A DNA stretch of 64,000 nt from Amycolatopsis bartoniae (GCF_014191255.1 NZ_JACHWH010000003.1:563501-627500); one strand, 5' to 3'. Shown: positions 35,059 to 44,427, counted from the first letter of the stretch. Notes: generated by a model not told the origin, from the sequence alone. Made by a program: numbers and translations.

Positions 35059-37794
35059 GTGAGCCCCAGTCAGAACCGATCCGTAGCGAACGCCACAGCG
35101 ACACTGCCCCGCTCCGAGCGGCCGCGGCTGTTGCTGATCGACGGCCACTCCATGGCCTACCGGGCGTTCTTCGCCCTGCCCGCGGAGAACTTCAAGACCA
35201 AGACGGGGCAGGTCACCAACGCCGTCTTCGGGTTCACCTCCATGCTCATCAACCTGCTGCGCGACGAGCAGCCCACCCACCTCGCGGTGGCGTTCGACGT
35301 GTCGCGGCAGACGTTCCGCTCGGAGACGTACGCGGAGTACAAGGCCGGCCGCTCGGCCACCCCCGACGACTTCAAGGGCCAGGTCGACCTCGTCAAGGAG
35401 GTGCTCGGGGTGCTGGGCATCCCGGTGCTGGCCAAGGAGGGCTTCGAGGCCGACGACATCATCGCCACCCTCACCACGCAGGCCGTGGGCGAGAACTTCG
35501 ACGTGCTCATCTGCACCGGTGACCGGGACGCGCTGCAGCTGGTCAGCGAGTTCGTCACGGTGCTCTACCCGCGCAAGGGCGTGTCCGACCTGGTGCGCTA
35601 CGACCCGGCGGGCGTCAACGACAAGTACGGCCTGACCCCCGAGCAGTACCCGGACTTCGCGGCGCTGCGCGGCGACCCGTCGGACAACCTGCCCGGCATC
35701 CCCGGCGTCGGCGAGAAGACCGCCACCAAGTGGATCCAGCAGTTCGGCTCGCTGGGCACGCTGATCGACCGGGTCGACGAGGTGAAGGGCAAGGTCGGCG
35801 ACGCGCTGCGGGCGCACCTGGACTCGGTGATGCTCAACCGGCGCCTCACCGAGCTGGTGCGGGACGTGCCGCTGGACGCCACGCCGGAGGAGCTGGCGCT
35901 GCGGCCGTGGGACCGCGACGCGGTGCACCGGCTGTTCGACGAGCTGGAGTTCCGGGTGCTGCGCGACAGGCTGTTCGCCACGCTGCAGAGCGCCGAGCCG
36001 GAGGCGGAGCAGGGCTTCGAGGTGGCCGGTGAGGCGGTGCCGACGGGCGCACTGGCCGCCTGGCTCGAAGAGCACGTCGAGGCGGGCAAGCCGGTCGGGA
36101 TGTCCTTCCGCACCACCGGCGCCTCGGTGGCCGCCGACGCGCAGTCGCTCACGCTCGCCGCGCCGGACGGACAGGGCGCGTACATCGACCTGTCCACTTT
36201 GGACGAGTCGGACGAGAAGGCGCTCGCCGCCTGGCTGGCGGACCCGGAGATGCTCAAGGCGGGCCACTCGCTCAAGGTCCCGCTGCACGCGGTGCTCGCC
36301 CGCGGCTGGCGCTTCGCCGGGCTGCACCTGGACACCGAGCTGGCGGCGTACCTCGTGCGCCCGGGTCAGCGCTCCTTCGAGCTCGACGACCTCGTGCTGC
36401 GGTACCTGCAGCGCGAGCTGCGCTCGGAGGACGGCGACGACGACGGGCAGCTGTCGCTGCTCGACTCCGACGACGGCGACCAGAAGGTGGTGCAGGCGGA
36501 GCTGGTGCGCGCCCGCGCGGTCGCCGAGCTGGCCGAGGCGCTGGTGGAGGAGCTGGGCAAGATCGGCGGCCGGGAGCTGCTGCAGCGGATCGAGCTGCCG
36601 CTGCTGGAGGTCATCACCGAGCTGGAGGCCGCGGGCATCGCGGTCGACCTCGACCAGCTGACCGAGCTGGAGTCGCACTACGCGAGCCGCGTGCGCCAGG
36701 CCGAGGCCGACGCGTTCCGGGTCATCGGCAAGCAGATCAACCTCGGTTCGCCGAAGCAGCTGCAGGTCGTGCTGTTCGACGAGCTGGCGATGCCGAAGAC
36801 CAAGCGCACCAAGACCGGCTACACCACCGACGCCGACGCGCTGCAGACGTTGTTCGAGAAGACCGAGCACCCGTTCCTGCAGCACCTCCTGGAGCACCGC
36901 GACGCCACCCGGCTGCGCGTCACCGTCGAGGGGCTGATCAAGTCGATCGCCGACGACGGGCGCATCCACACCACGCTGCACCAGACCATCGCGGCCACCG
37001 GACGACTGTCCTCTGTGGACCCGAACCTGCAGAACATCCCGATCCGCACCGACGAGGGCCGCCGCATCCGCGACGCCTTCGTCGTCGGCCCGGAGTACGC
37101 GGAGCTGATGACCGCGGACTACAGCCAGATCGAGATGCGGATCATGGCCCACCTGTCCGAGGACGCGGCACTGATCGAGGCGTTCCAGTCGGGCTTCGAC
37201 TTCCACGCCGCCACCGCCGCGCGTGTGTTCGGCGTGGAGCCCACGGAGGTCACCGGCGCGCAGCGGGCCAAGATCAAGGCGATGAACTACGGGCTCGCGT
37301 ACGGCCTGTCCGCGTACGGGCTGTCCAACCAGCTGCGCATCTCCACCGAGGAGGCGCGCGGGCTGATGGACGACTACTTCGAGCGCTTCGGCGGGGTGCG
37401 CGACTACCTGCGCGACATCGTGGTGCAGGCGGCCAAGAGCGGCTACACCGAGACGATCTTCGGCCGCCGCCGCTACCTGCCCGACCTCAACAGCGACAAC
37501 CGCCAGCGCCGCGAGATGGCCGAGCGGATGGCGCTCAACGCCCCGATCCAGGGCAGCGCCGCCGACATCATCAAGGTCGCGATGCTGAACGTGCAGCGCG
37601 CCCTCAAGGAGTCGGAGCTGCGCAGCCGCCTGCTGCTGCAGGTGCACGACGAACTGGTGCTGGAGGTCGCCGACGGCGAGCACGCCGCGGTGGAAGCGTT
37701 GGTGCGCAAGGAGATGGGCGCGGCGTACGAGCTGGCGGTGCCGCTGGAGGTCTCCGTCGGCTTCGGCCGCTCCTGGAACGATGCCGCGCACTGA
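35059..37794 (+). CDS. polA: DNA polymerase I
   Basis: 911 aa. N-terminal 5'-3' exonuclease (LLLIDGHSMAYRAFFALP at about 25-45, with GDPSDNLPGIPGVGEKTA), then a degenerate 3'-5' exonuclease-like domain lacking the catalytic acidic residues, as in other actinobacterial enzymes. The family A polymerase domain has DPNLQNIPIRTDEGRRIRDA, TADYSQIEMRIMAHLSED and VHDELVLEV. Fills gaps in repair and removes Okazaki primers. Full length and intact. Confidence 0.96.
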   Translation: MSPSQNRSVANATATLPRSERPRLLLIDGHSMAYRAFFALPAENFKTKTGQVTNAVFGFTSMLINLLRDEQPTHLAVAFDVSRQTFRSETYAEYKAGRSATPDDFKGQVDLVKEVLGVLGIPVLAKEGFEADDIIATLTTQAVGENFDVLICTGDRDALQLVSEFVTVLYPRKGVSDLVRYDPAGVNDKYGLTPEQYPDFAALRGDPSDNLPGIPGVGEKTATKWIQQFGSLGTLIDRVDEVKGKVGDALRAHLDSVMLNRRLTELVRDVPLDATPEELALRPWDRDAVHRLFDELEFRVLRDRLFATLQSAEPEAEQGFEVAGEAVPTGALAAWLEEHVEAGKPVGMSFRTTGASVAADAQSLTLAAPDGQGAYIDLSTLDESDEKALAAWLADPEMLKAGHSLKVPLHAVLARGWRFAGLHLDTELAAYLVRPGQRSFELDDLVLRYLQRELRSEDGDDDGQLSLLDSDDGDQKVVQAELVRARAVAELAEALVEELGKIGGRELLQRIELPLLEVITELEAAGIAVDLDQLTELESHYASRVRQAEADAFRVIGKQINLGSPKQLQVVLFDELAMPKTKRTKTGYTTDADALQTLFEKTEHPFLQHLLEHRDATRLRVTVEGLIKSIADDGRIHTTLHQTIAATGRLSSVDPNLQNIPIRTDEGRRIRDAFVVGPEYAELMTADYSQIEMRIMAHLSEDAALIEAFQSGFDFHAATAARVFGVEPTEVTGAQRAKIKAMNYGLAYGLSAYGLSNQLRISTEEARGLMDDYFERFGGVRDYLRDIVVQAAKSGYTETIFGRRRYLPDLNSDNRQRREMAERMALNAPIQGSAADIIKVAMLNVQRALKESELRSRLLLQVHDELVLEVADGEHAAVEALVRKEMGAAYELAVPLEVSVGFGRSWNDAAH

Positions 37795-37828
37795 CGACGC
37801 CGAGCCGGTCGACCCGAGGAGTGTGAAC

Positions 37829-38407
37829 GTGGACCTTCGTCCCTTCAGTGTCACCGAGTGGCGCGAGTTCCTGCGTGACTACAGTGCGAAGTTCCTGGAC
37901 GACTCGAGTCTGTTGCGCGTGATCGAGAAGAACGGGGCCGGGGAGTTCGTCAGGAGCCATGTCCACCGTGAGGGGTGGATCGGCTACGAGCCGGCCGGCG
38001 AGGACGCCGTCGCGGCCGCCGAGGAGCGGCTCGGCGTCCGGCTGCCGCCGACGTACCGGAACTTCCTGCTGGCCAGCAACGGCTTTTGCTATGCAGGCCA
38101 TGTCGACCTGCTCACCGTGGACGAGATCGGGTGGCTTCCCGACCGCGACCCGGATCTCGTGGAAGCCTGGACCTTCGCCCTCGACGACCCCGAGCGTGAG
38201 CTGATCGAGCGGAGCTTGTTGGTCGCACGGGATGACGGCGGTCCCGGCGTCTGCTGGCTGCTGCATCCGGGCGAAGCGGCGGAGGACGGTGAGTGGGCCG
38301 CGTACGAGTGGTTCACCGGCGATGGCAGCAGTCCTGATGACGATCGCTACGACAACTTCGGTGCGCTGCTGTTGCACGCGACCCGGCTGTTGGACCGGTT
38401 GGCGTGA
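37829..38407 (+). CDS. SMI1/KNR4 (SUKH) family protein
   Basis: 192 aa from GTG 37829, which follows GAGGAG by about 9 nt. An upstream ATG at 37781 would overlap polA by 14 bp but lacks a ribosome site. Core SUKH motif GEDAVAAAEERLGVRLPPTY then RNFLLASNGF. SUKH proteins are best known as immunity proteins to nuclease toxins, but solitary copies also occur; no toxin gene is near. Function unknown beyond protein binding. Confidence 0.75.
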   Translation: MDLRPFSVTEWREFLRDYSAKFLDDSSLLRVIEKNGAGEFVRSHVHREGWIGYEPAGEDAVAAAEERLGVRLPPTYRNFLLASNGFCYAGHVDLLTVDEIGWLPDRDPDLVEAWTFALDDPERELIERSLLVARDDGGPGVCWLLHPGEAAEDGEWAAYEWFTGDGSSPDDDRYDNFGALLLHATRLLDRLA

Positions 38408-38550
38408 GCAGGTGAATGGTTCTTCGGTCTCACCGAGCGTCACGAGTTCGGCGGACGTGAGAACTGCGAGTGACGGGAAGGGAGCGGGTTTCGCGTAAAG
38501 GGCCCGTATGGGGTCCTGCGATCGGAGTAGTGCCGGGTTAGCGTGGTGTC

Positions 38551-39252
38551 ATGACGGGCAGGAGAGCGCTCATCCTGGCGGGTACCGGCATGCTGACGGA
38601 GGTCGCGGAGACGCTGGTCCGGGACGGCTGGCACGTGGTGCTGCCGTGCCGGCGCTACAGGCCCCTCGCGGTGCCGGAACAGCGGACACCGGGAGTGGCG
38701 GCGCTCAAGTCCCTGCGCCCGCGCGGCCACCTGCCGAACGGCGGCATCCCGGCCGGTGGGCCCGCGGGGCGGGCGGGCGCCGGCGGCGGTGGTGTCGACC
38801 GATTCGCGGGGCGGGGGAGTACCAGGGCTCTGGCCGGTGGCTTCGACCGGTCGGCCGGGCGGGCGCTGTGGGTCGAGGCGGAGTGGACCCGCCCGCGGGA
38901 CCTGGCGGCGAAGGCCGGCGCGGCGCTCGGCGGGCCCGCGGATCTGGTGGTGGCGTGGGTGCACGAGCAGTACCGGCGGTCGGTGCTGGGCGCGTGCGAG
39001 CCCCTGCTGGCGCCGCTGGCCCCGGCCGTGGAGGTGCGGACGATCGGCGGCCCGCCGGAGGAGCCGGAACCGCTGCTCACGGCCCACCCGACGCAGCTCG
39101 TGCTGGTCGGAACGCTGTCCGAGCTGCACGACAACCGCCCGCTGTCGCACACCGAGCTGACCGAGGCCGTCCTGCACGCGGTGACCCGCGCCGTGGAGGG
39201 CCGGTCCGCCTCGCTGCACCAGGTCGGCCAGTCCCGCCCGCTCGTGCACTGA
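38551..39252 (+). CDS. Rossmann-fold hypothetical protein with low-complexity insert
   Basis: 233 aa. The N-terminus has a Rossmann-like strand and loop (ALILAGTGMLTEVAETLVRD) resembling short-chain dehydrogenase relatives. The C-terminal half has PADLVVAWVHEQYRRSVLG and TQLVLVGTLSELHD. Residues about 60-108 are a Gly/Ala/Arg-rich, disordered-looking insert in place of the usual central strands. No catalytic Tyr-x3-Lys is seen. No ribosome site is evident, and the short spacing from a TTAGCG element suggests a leaderless start. Product unknown. Confidence 0.6.
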   Translation: MTGRRALILAGTGMLTEVAETLVRDGWHVVLPCRRYRPLAVPEQRTPGVAALKSLRPRGHLPNGGIPAGGPAGRAGAGGGGVDRFAGRGSTRALAGGFDRSAGRALWVEAEWTRPRDLAAKAGAALGGPADLVVAWVHEQYRRSVLGACEPLLAPLAPAVEVRTIGGPPEEPEPLLTAHPTQLVLVGTLSELHDNRPLSHTELTEAVLHAVTRAVEGRSASLHQVGQSRPLVH

Positions 39253-39441
39253 GCCGAGCGAAAGCCACCGCCGCGCTTGCTGGTGCACCGAGCCACCCGA
39301 AGCCCGTTCCGCGGCCCGGCGTCATGAACTACCGCGCCGGGGCAGCCGCTTCACGAGGCGCGCCTCCGCGGCCGCGTCACCCGCCCTCTCCGGGCGGCTG
39401 CCGCCTCAGCGAACGCACCCCCGGGCAGGCCCACCACCACC

Positions 39442-40008
39442 TCAACGCGCCAGACCACGCAGCAGGAGCAGCACCGAGTCCCGCACCTCGGCGCGGCTGC
39501 GGTGCGGCTGGAACACCTGCCAGTCCAGCGCCACGACCAGCAGCGTGCCGAACAGGCCCGCCGCCGCGGTGGGCACCTGCACGCCCTCCGGGAGGCGGCC
39601 CGCGTCGGCCACGCGCTGCAGCTGGTCCTTGACGATCGAGACGATCTGCTCGCGCAGCAGCCCCAGCGTCTCGTGCCACTGGCCCGGCGTCCGCCACATC
39701 TCGCTCACCAGGATCTGCGCGAAACCCCGGTACTCGGCGGCGAACGCGAGCCCGGTGTCCACAAGGGACTCCAGCCCCGTCACGGGATCGGGCTCGTCCG
39801 CGTGCGCGCGCAGCCGCTCGGCCAGCTGCCCCAGCCCGTAGCGCAGCAGGGCGTCGATCAGCCCGTCCTTGCTGCCGAAGTTGTAGTACACCGTGCCCTT
39901 CGCGACCCCGGCCTCGGCGGCGATGTCGTCCACCGTCAGCCCGGCCAGCCCGCGGTCGCTCGCGAGCTTCAGGGTGGCCTCGAACAGGCGTTGCTTGCTG
40001 GTGCTCAC
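39442..40008 (-). CDS. TetR-family regulator of the YhgE/Pip operon
   Basis: 188 aa. N-terminal HTH (DIAAEAGVAKGTVYYNFGSK at about 28-47) and a TetR C-terminal ligand domain. GTG 40008 overlaps the stop of the YhgE gene by 4 bp, so it is the third gene of that operon. The perfect 24-bp palindrome ahead of the operon (42516-42539) is its probable autoregulatory site. Confidence 0.9.
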   Translation of the reverse strand: MSTSKQRLFEATLKLASDRGLAGLTVDDIAAEAGVAKGTVYYNFGSKDGLIDALLRYGLGQLAERLRAHADEPDPVTGLESLVDTGLAFAAEYRGFAQILVSEMWRTPGQWHETLGLLREQIVSIVKDQLQRVADAGRLPEGVQVPTAAAGLFGTLLVVALDWQVFQPHRSRAEVRDSVLLLLRGLAR

Positions 40009-41885
40009 AGAACCAACTCCGGGTGCAGCTTCGACACCGTCCACACGCGCTGCCTGCGCGCGGCGAGCGTGGAGATCACGATCGCGGCCACCAGCCAAGC
40101 ACACAGCACCCCGATGTCGAGCAGGTTCTGCAGCGACGCCCCGGTGTAGAGCAGGTGCCGCAGCCCGTCGACGACGTACCCCATGGGCAGCACCACGTGC
40201 AGCGGGTACAGCGCGGCAGGCAGCGTCTGCCACGGGAACGTCCCACCCGCGCTGACCAGCTGCAGCACCAGCAGCACCAGCCCGAGGAACTTCCCGACCG
40301 CGCCGAACATCGCGTTCAGCGCGTGCACGATCGCCGTGAACGTCAGCGACGCCAGCACCGCGAACCCGATCGCGGCCAGCGGGTGCGCCACGTGGATGCC
40401 CACCAGCCACGTCACCGCCCCGAACAGCACCAGCACCTGCGCCACCCCCAGCACCGCCGACGCCAGCCAGCCGCCGACCGCGACCCGCAGCGGCGCGACC
40501 CCGGCGGCGAGCGCCCGCGCCGACAACGGTCGCAGCAGCAGGAACAGCACGAACGCGCCGATCCACGTCGCCAGCGAGATGAAGAACGGCGCCAGCCCGG
40601 CCCCGTACGTGCCCGCCGACGCGACCCCGGCCGAGTCGACGGCCACCGGGTCGGCGATCGTGTCGGCGGTCGCCGTGCGGGCCGGGTCGCTGGGGTTCGG
40701 AATCTGCTTCAACCCCTCGTTGAGCCCGTCCCGCAGCTGGTTCGCGCCCGTGGACAGCTGCCGCGTGCCGTCGAGTGCGGTCTTCTCGCCGTCGTCCAGC
40801 TTCGCGGCGCCGGTGGACAGCGTGTTCGCCCCGTCCGCGGCCTGCGAGATCCCATCCGTCAGCTGGGGTGCGGACGCGGCCAGCGCGGCGGCGCCCGCGG
40901 CGACCTGCCGCGAGCCGTCGGCGAGGCGGCCGAGCTGGTTCGACGCGTCCTGCACCTTGGCGTTCGCGTCGTCGACGGGGGAACGCAGGTCGTGCAGCAC
41001 CGACAGCACCTGCTGGACCTGCGCCTCCGGCACGCCGCTGCCGCGCAGCCGCTGCGCGAGCCGGTCGTCGACGTTGTCCAGCTCGTGCTGCAGGTCCGCC
41101 GACCCGCTCGCCAGGGTCGCGCCGACGGCGGCGACCTGCGCGTTCCCGGCGGACACCTGCGCCGCGCCGTCCGCGAGCTGCTGCGTCTTCGCCGGCAGTG
41201 CCGCCGTGCTGCTGCGCAACGTGTTCAGCCCGGCCGAGAGCTGCGTGCTGCCCGTGGCCAGCTGCCCGGCCCCGTCGGCCAGTTGCTGCTGCCCGCCGAG
41301 CAGCTGGTTCGCGCCGTCGGCGAGCTGCGTGGCGCCGTTCGCGGCCTCCTGCGTCTTGCCGTAGATCGTGGAGAAGCCCATGAGGAACCGGTTCGCCGCC
41401 TCGGCACCGACCTTCTCCGCGATCGTGCCGCGGATCTGCTCGGCGACCTGGTCGGCGATCGTGTGGGACAGGTAGTTGTTGGCGTCGTTGGTGGTCAGCC
41501 GGATCGTCGCCTGCTCCGGCGTGAAGTTGCCGGAGGACAGCAGCGCCGCCGAGAAGTTCGCGGGAATCGTGATGGCGAAGGAGTACCGGCCGTCGCGCAC
41601 GCCCTGCTGCGCCTCGTCCCCGGACGTCTCGTGCCAGCCGAAGGTGCCGGACTTCACCACCTCGCCGGTCACCTCCCGCCCGACGTTGCGGTTCTGCGCC
41701 CCGGTGTCCTCGTTGACGATCGCGGCGGGCAGCTTGCTCAGCCTGCCGTAGGGGTCGTAGTTGGCGTACAGGTAGAACGACGCGTACAGCAGGGGAACCA
41801 GGACGAGCGCGGCCATGGCGAGCTTCGGCAGCTTGCCCGCGGTGAGCCGGCGCAGCTCGTTGGCGGCGATCCGGAAGCTGGTCAC
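40005..41885 (-). CDS. YhgE/Pip-domain membrane protein
   Basis: 626 aa. One N-terminal membrane helix, then a large extracellular part with many heptad-like repeats of the type QLADGAxQL (about residues 180-400), and five C-terminal helices of the ABC-2 permease type (LRVAVGGWLASAVLGVAQVL). This is the layout of phage infection protein (Pip) and of type VII-associated YhgE proteins. It pairs with the upstream ATPase-like protein; whether it exports a substrate or acts at the cell wall is unknown. Confidence 0.88.
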   Translation of the reverse strand: MTSFRIAANELRRLTAGKLPKLAMAALVLVPLLYASFYLYANYDPYGRLSKLPAAIVNEDTGAQNRNVGREVTGEVVKSGTFGWHETSGDEAQQGVRDGRYSFAITIPANFSAALLSSGNFTPEQATIRLTTNDANNYLSHTIADQVAEQIRGTIAEKVGAEAANRFLMGFSTIYGKTQEAANGATQLADGANQLLGGQQQLADGAGQLATGSTQLSAGLNTLRSSTAALPAKTQQLADGAAQVSAGNAQVAAVGATLASGSADLQHELDNVDDRLAQRLRGSGVPEAQVQQVLSVLHDLRSPVDDANAKVQDASNQLGRLADGSRQVAAGAAALAASAPQLTDGISQAADGANTLSTGAAKLDDGEKTALDGTRQLSTGANQLRDGLNEGLKQIPNPSDPARTATADTIADPVAVDSAGVASAGTYGAGLAPFFISLATWIGAFVLFLLLRPLSARALAAGVAPLRVAVGGWLASAVLGVAQVLVLFGAVTWLVGIHVAHPLAAIGFAVLASLTFTAIVHALNAMFGAVGKFLGLVLLVLQLVSAGGTFPWQTLPAALYPLHVVLPMGYVVDGLRHLLYTGASLQNLLDIGVLCAWLVAAIVISTLAARRQRVWTVSKLHPELVL

Positions 41886-42499
41886 GAGGGGTCTCCGATC
41901 CGGGCGGGGGTGGCCGGCAGCGCGGCCGGGGGAGTGGTGGCCGTCAGCACCACGACGGCGAGGCCGCGGTCGGCCTGGGCGCGGGCGGTGGCCACCCAGC
42001 TGTCCACGTCGCTGGTGTGCCGGTCCGGCGTGTCGAGCACGAGCAGGCGCACGCCCTCGCGGCCCGCGGCGAGCTCGGTCAGCAGGCGGGTGCGGACGGG
42101 CGCCTCGACGTTCTCGAACCGCACGTTCGCCAGCCCCGCCACGTCGTGCTCGGCGAGCCAGCGCGCGACGTCGTCCTTGCCGGCGGGGCGCCCGCCCAGC
42201 GCGAGCTCCTCACCGACGACGACACGCAGCGGCAGCGCGTCCTCCGGCTCGCTGACGCCGGGCGCGTCGACCACGGCGGAGCACTGCCGCAGCTTCGCCG
42301 CGTCGGCCGCACCGTCGACCGTCACCGTGCCGGTGGCGGGCTTGAGCCGCCCGGTCAGCGCGAGGCCGAAGGCGGTCACGCCGGGCCCGGGCTCCCCGTG
42401 CACGAACTCCAGGCCGCCCTCTTCGACCTTCACCGAGGTCGGGGGCAGCACGGGACCGTGGGGTCCGGCGACGGTCACGCTGTCCGCGCACACCTGCAC
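41882..42499 (-). CDS. ABC ATPase-like protein with degenerate Walker A
   Basis: About 205 aa. Shape and Walker B region (VRLLVLDTPDRHTSDVDSW) follow ABC ATPases, but the P-loop reads GEPGPGVTA, with the essential Lys missing, and no LSGGQ signature is visible. So it is probably a non-hydrolysing partner of the YhgE protein. GTG 42499 has AGAGG seven bases upstream; GTG 42505 is in frame but too close to it. Overlaps the YhgE start by 4 bp. Confidence 0.72.
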   Translation of the reverse strand: MQVCADSVTVAGPHGPVLPPTSVKVEEGGLEFVHGEPGPGVTAFGLALTGRLKPATGTVTVDGAADAAKLRQCSAVVDAPGVSEPEDALPLRVVVGEELALGGRPAGKDDVARWLAEHDVAGLANVRFENVEAPVRTRLLTELAAGREGVRLLVLDTPDRHTSDVDSWVATARAQADRGLAVVVLTATTPPAALPATPARIGDPS

Positions 42500-42515
42500 G
42501 AGCACACCTCTTCGA

Positions 42516-42539
42516 TTTGAACTGACTGGTCAGTTCAAA
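42516..42539. promoter_or_regulatory. perfect 24-bp TetR-type operator
   Basis: TTTGAACTGAC, two central bases TG, then the exact reverse complement GTCAGTTCAAA. It lies 17 bp before the first gene of the ABC-like/YhgE/TetR operon, in an AT-rich patch. The TetR protein encoded third in the operon is the expected ligand. Confidence 0.8.
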
Positions 42540-42588
42540 CGATACGGCGGGCGGAGACACCCGGCAACGCGGGATACCCCGGATGTGG

Positions 42589-43509
42589 TCAGCGCAACGC
42601 CGAGGCGGGCTCGACCTCCCAGAACGTCCACAGTGGACGGTAGCCCTGCCGGGGCCAGAACACCGAGGACAGCGGGTTCGTCGGGTTGTAGTACAGGTAC
42701 GTGCCGACGGCCCCGCGTCGCGCGAAGTCGCGGTGCACGACCGACATCAGCGCGCGCCCGACGCCGCGCCCGCGGGCCTCGGGACGGGTGGCCACGTTGT
42801 TCACGTACCCCCAGTGCCCGTGCGGCAGCAGCTCCGCCGCCCACGTGCCGGGCGCGGAGTCAATCCACCCGCAGTCCGCGAGCGCCGTCGCCACGCCGGC
42901 GGTCTCGGCGAGCCAGATCGGCGCGCCCGCGGCGAGGTTGCGCCGCAGCTGCGGGGTCATCAGCTCGCGCGCCTCCGGCCGCCCGCGCACGGTCACCAGC
43001 GCGGTGTAGTCGAAGGTCAGGCCCGTCAGGTCGAGGACCTCCTCGAAGTCCTCGGGCCGGGCCTGGCGCACGGTGACGCCGTCGGCCGTGGCCTCCGGCG
43101 GCGGGGGCGCGGTGCGGATCGCGAGCACTGAGGCGGGCACCATGCCGTGGTTCAGGAACGCCCGGATCGCCGCGGCGTCCCGGCTGGGCCAGGTGACGGT
43201 GCAGGCGGAGTCCGGGCCCGGCGACTCGGCGTCCATCCGGTGCCGCCACGCCCGCAGCAGCGCGTCCACGCCCTCGGTCCCGGTCTCGCCGGGGAACGGG
43301 AACAGCTGCCACACCCGCTGCGCCGACCACAGCAGGTCCAGCGTGCGCGGCGCGTGGGACTTCTCCTGCAGCACGGCGGCGACCCGCTCGCCGGAGGCGG
43401 TGGCGGCCGTCAGCAGCTCCCCGTCCGGCGGCCCCGGCGGGGCGGGCACGAGCGGGTCGGCGGCCGCGAACCGGGCGCGCTGCGCGGCGAGGAGGCGCTC
43501 GCCGATCAC
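42589..43509 (-). CDS. GNAT N-acetyltransferase
   Basis: 306 aa. The C-terminal half is a GNAT domain with the acetyl-CoA motif NVATRPEARGRGVGRALMS and WPRQGYRPLWTFWEVEP at the end. The N-terminal half (1-140) is an unrecognised helical region seen in larger actinobacterial GNAT proteins. GTG 43509 overlaps the methyltransferase stop by 4 bp. Substrate unknown. Confidence 0.82.
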   Translation of the reverse strand: MIGERLLAAQRARFAAADPLVPAPPGPPDGELLTAATASGERVAAVLQEKSHAPRTLDLLWSAQRVWQLFPFPGETGTEGVDALLRAWRHRMDAESPGPDSACTVTWPSRDAAAIRAFLNHGMVPASVLAIRTAPPPPEATADGVTVRQARPEDFEEVLDLTGLTFDYTALVTVRGRPEARELMTPQLRRNLAAGAPIWLAETAGVATALADCGWIDSAPGTWAAELLPHGHWGYVNNVATRPEARGRGVGRALMSVVHRDFARRGAVGTYLYYNPTNPLSSVFWPRQGYRPLWTFWEVEPASALR

Positions 43510-44348
43510 GGGCCGGCCCGGCGGGTGACGAAGATCGCCGTGCCGGGGAAGAGCTTGCCGCGCAACGGGCTCCACTGCCCCCACAGGCGGGTGTGCCCCT
43601 CGGGCCACTCCGGCTCGACGAGGTCCTCCAGCACGAAGCCCGCGGCCGTCAGCGCGCGCACCCAGTCGCCCAGCGTCCGGTGGTACTCCACGTAGGTGGC
43701 GCGGCCCTCGGCGTCGACCTCGACGTACGGGGTGCGGTCGAAGTACGGCTGGGTGGCGGTGAGCCCGTTCGGGCCCGGGTCGTCGGGGAAGATCCAGCGC
43801 ATCGGGTGCGTCACCGAGAACACCCACGGGCTGCCGGGGCGCAGCACCCGGTGCAGCTCCTCGAAGACCGTCCGGGGCGAGGCGACGAACGGCAGGGCGC
43901 CGAACGCCGAGCACGCCGCGTCCATGCTGGCGGTGGCCAGCGGCAGCTCCTCGGCGCTCGCCTGGAGCAGGGGAATACCGATCCCGGTCCGGGTGTTGGC
44001 CTCCAGTGCATGACGAAGCATTCCACCGGACAGGTCCAGGGCGACCGGGTGCGCGCCCGCGCGGGCCAGCCAGCGCGCGCACGCCGCCTGTCCGCAGCCG
44101 ATCTCCACGACGCGCCTGCCCCGCACGTCGCCCAGCAGGGCGGCGTCGGCCTCGCGCAACCCCTCGGGACACCACACGAACTCGGCGTCCCCGAGGAACT
44201 CGCCGTGGGTGGCCTGGTAGTCGTCGGCGTCGGCGTCCCACCAGGCCAGATTGGCCGCGGTGGCCTCCCGCGCGCCCACCGGGCGGGCGGCGACGCCGAC
44301 GGTGCCCAGCCGGTGCTCTGCCGAGTCGTGCCTGTCCTGTGCGGTCAC
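43506..44348 (-). CDS. class I SAM-dependent methyltransferase
   Basis: 280 aa. Motif I VVEIGCGQAACARWLARAG, then HPVALDLSGGML, motif with ALPFVASP, and post-motif VLRPGSPWVFSVTHPMRW. The substrate is small or unknown. GTG 44348 is chosen because similarity starts near there; an in-frame ATG at 44408 would add 20 residues but has its ribosome site too close. In many actinobacteria a methyltransferase of this kind lies divergent from rpsA, as here. Confidence 0.85.
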   Translation of the reverse strand: MTAQDRHDSAEHRLGTVGVAARPVGAREATAANLAWWDADADDYQATHGEFLGDAEFVWCPEGLREADAALLGDVRGRRVVEIGCGQAACARWLARAGAHPVALDLSGGMLRHALEANTRTGIGIPLLQASAEELPLATASMDAACSAFGALPFVASPRTVFEELHRVLRPGSPWVFSVTHPMRWIFPDDPGPNGLTATQPYFDRTPYVEVDAEGRATYVEYHRTLGDWVRALTAAGFVLEDLVEPEWPEGHTRLWGQWSPLRGKLFPGTAIFVTRRAGP

Positions 44349-44397
44349 GGTCGCATTCTGTCCCAGCCCGGCGCGGGCCGGGCAGAGGTGACCCTGT

Positions 44398-44427
44398 TTG
44401 TGCCGCATACTCCCGGCCGCGTACGAT
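44398..44427 (+). promoter_or_regulatory. candidate rpsA promoter
   Basis: TTGTGC at 44398-44403, 18-bp spacer, TACGAT at 44422-44427. It would give a leader of about 190 nt before rpsA, long enough for the translational control that S1 genes often have. No known riboswitch is recognised. Confidence 0.35.

Noticed and set aside
35032-37854. 940-codon open frame antisense to polA
   Set aside because: Arg/Gln/His/Val-rich shadow composition typical of the opposite strand of a GC-rich gene, with no motif or ribosome site; polA on the plus strand is unambiguous.
37829-38407. SUKH protein as immunity partner of a polymorphic toxin
   Set aside because: No toxin, WXG100 or secretion gene lies within several kb; the gene follows polA alone.
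39253-39441. Small gene between the Rossmann-like gene and the TetR gene
   Set aside because: Frames here are short, overlap the neighbours and have no ribosome site.
40023-43076. 1017-codon open frame on the plus strand opposite the YhgE/TetR operon
   Set aside because: Repetitive Arg/Gln/His-rich shadow of the YhgE repeats and the genes beyond; no start signal or domain.
42589-44241. 550-codon continuous minus-strand frame as a methyltransferase-GNAT fusion
   Set aside because: The part above 43509 is a shadow frame of the methyltransferase; the GTGA overlap at 43506-43509 shows two coupled genes.
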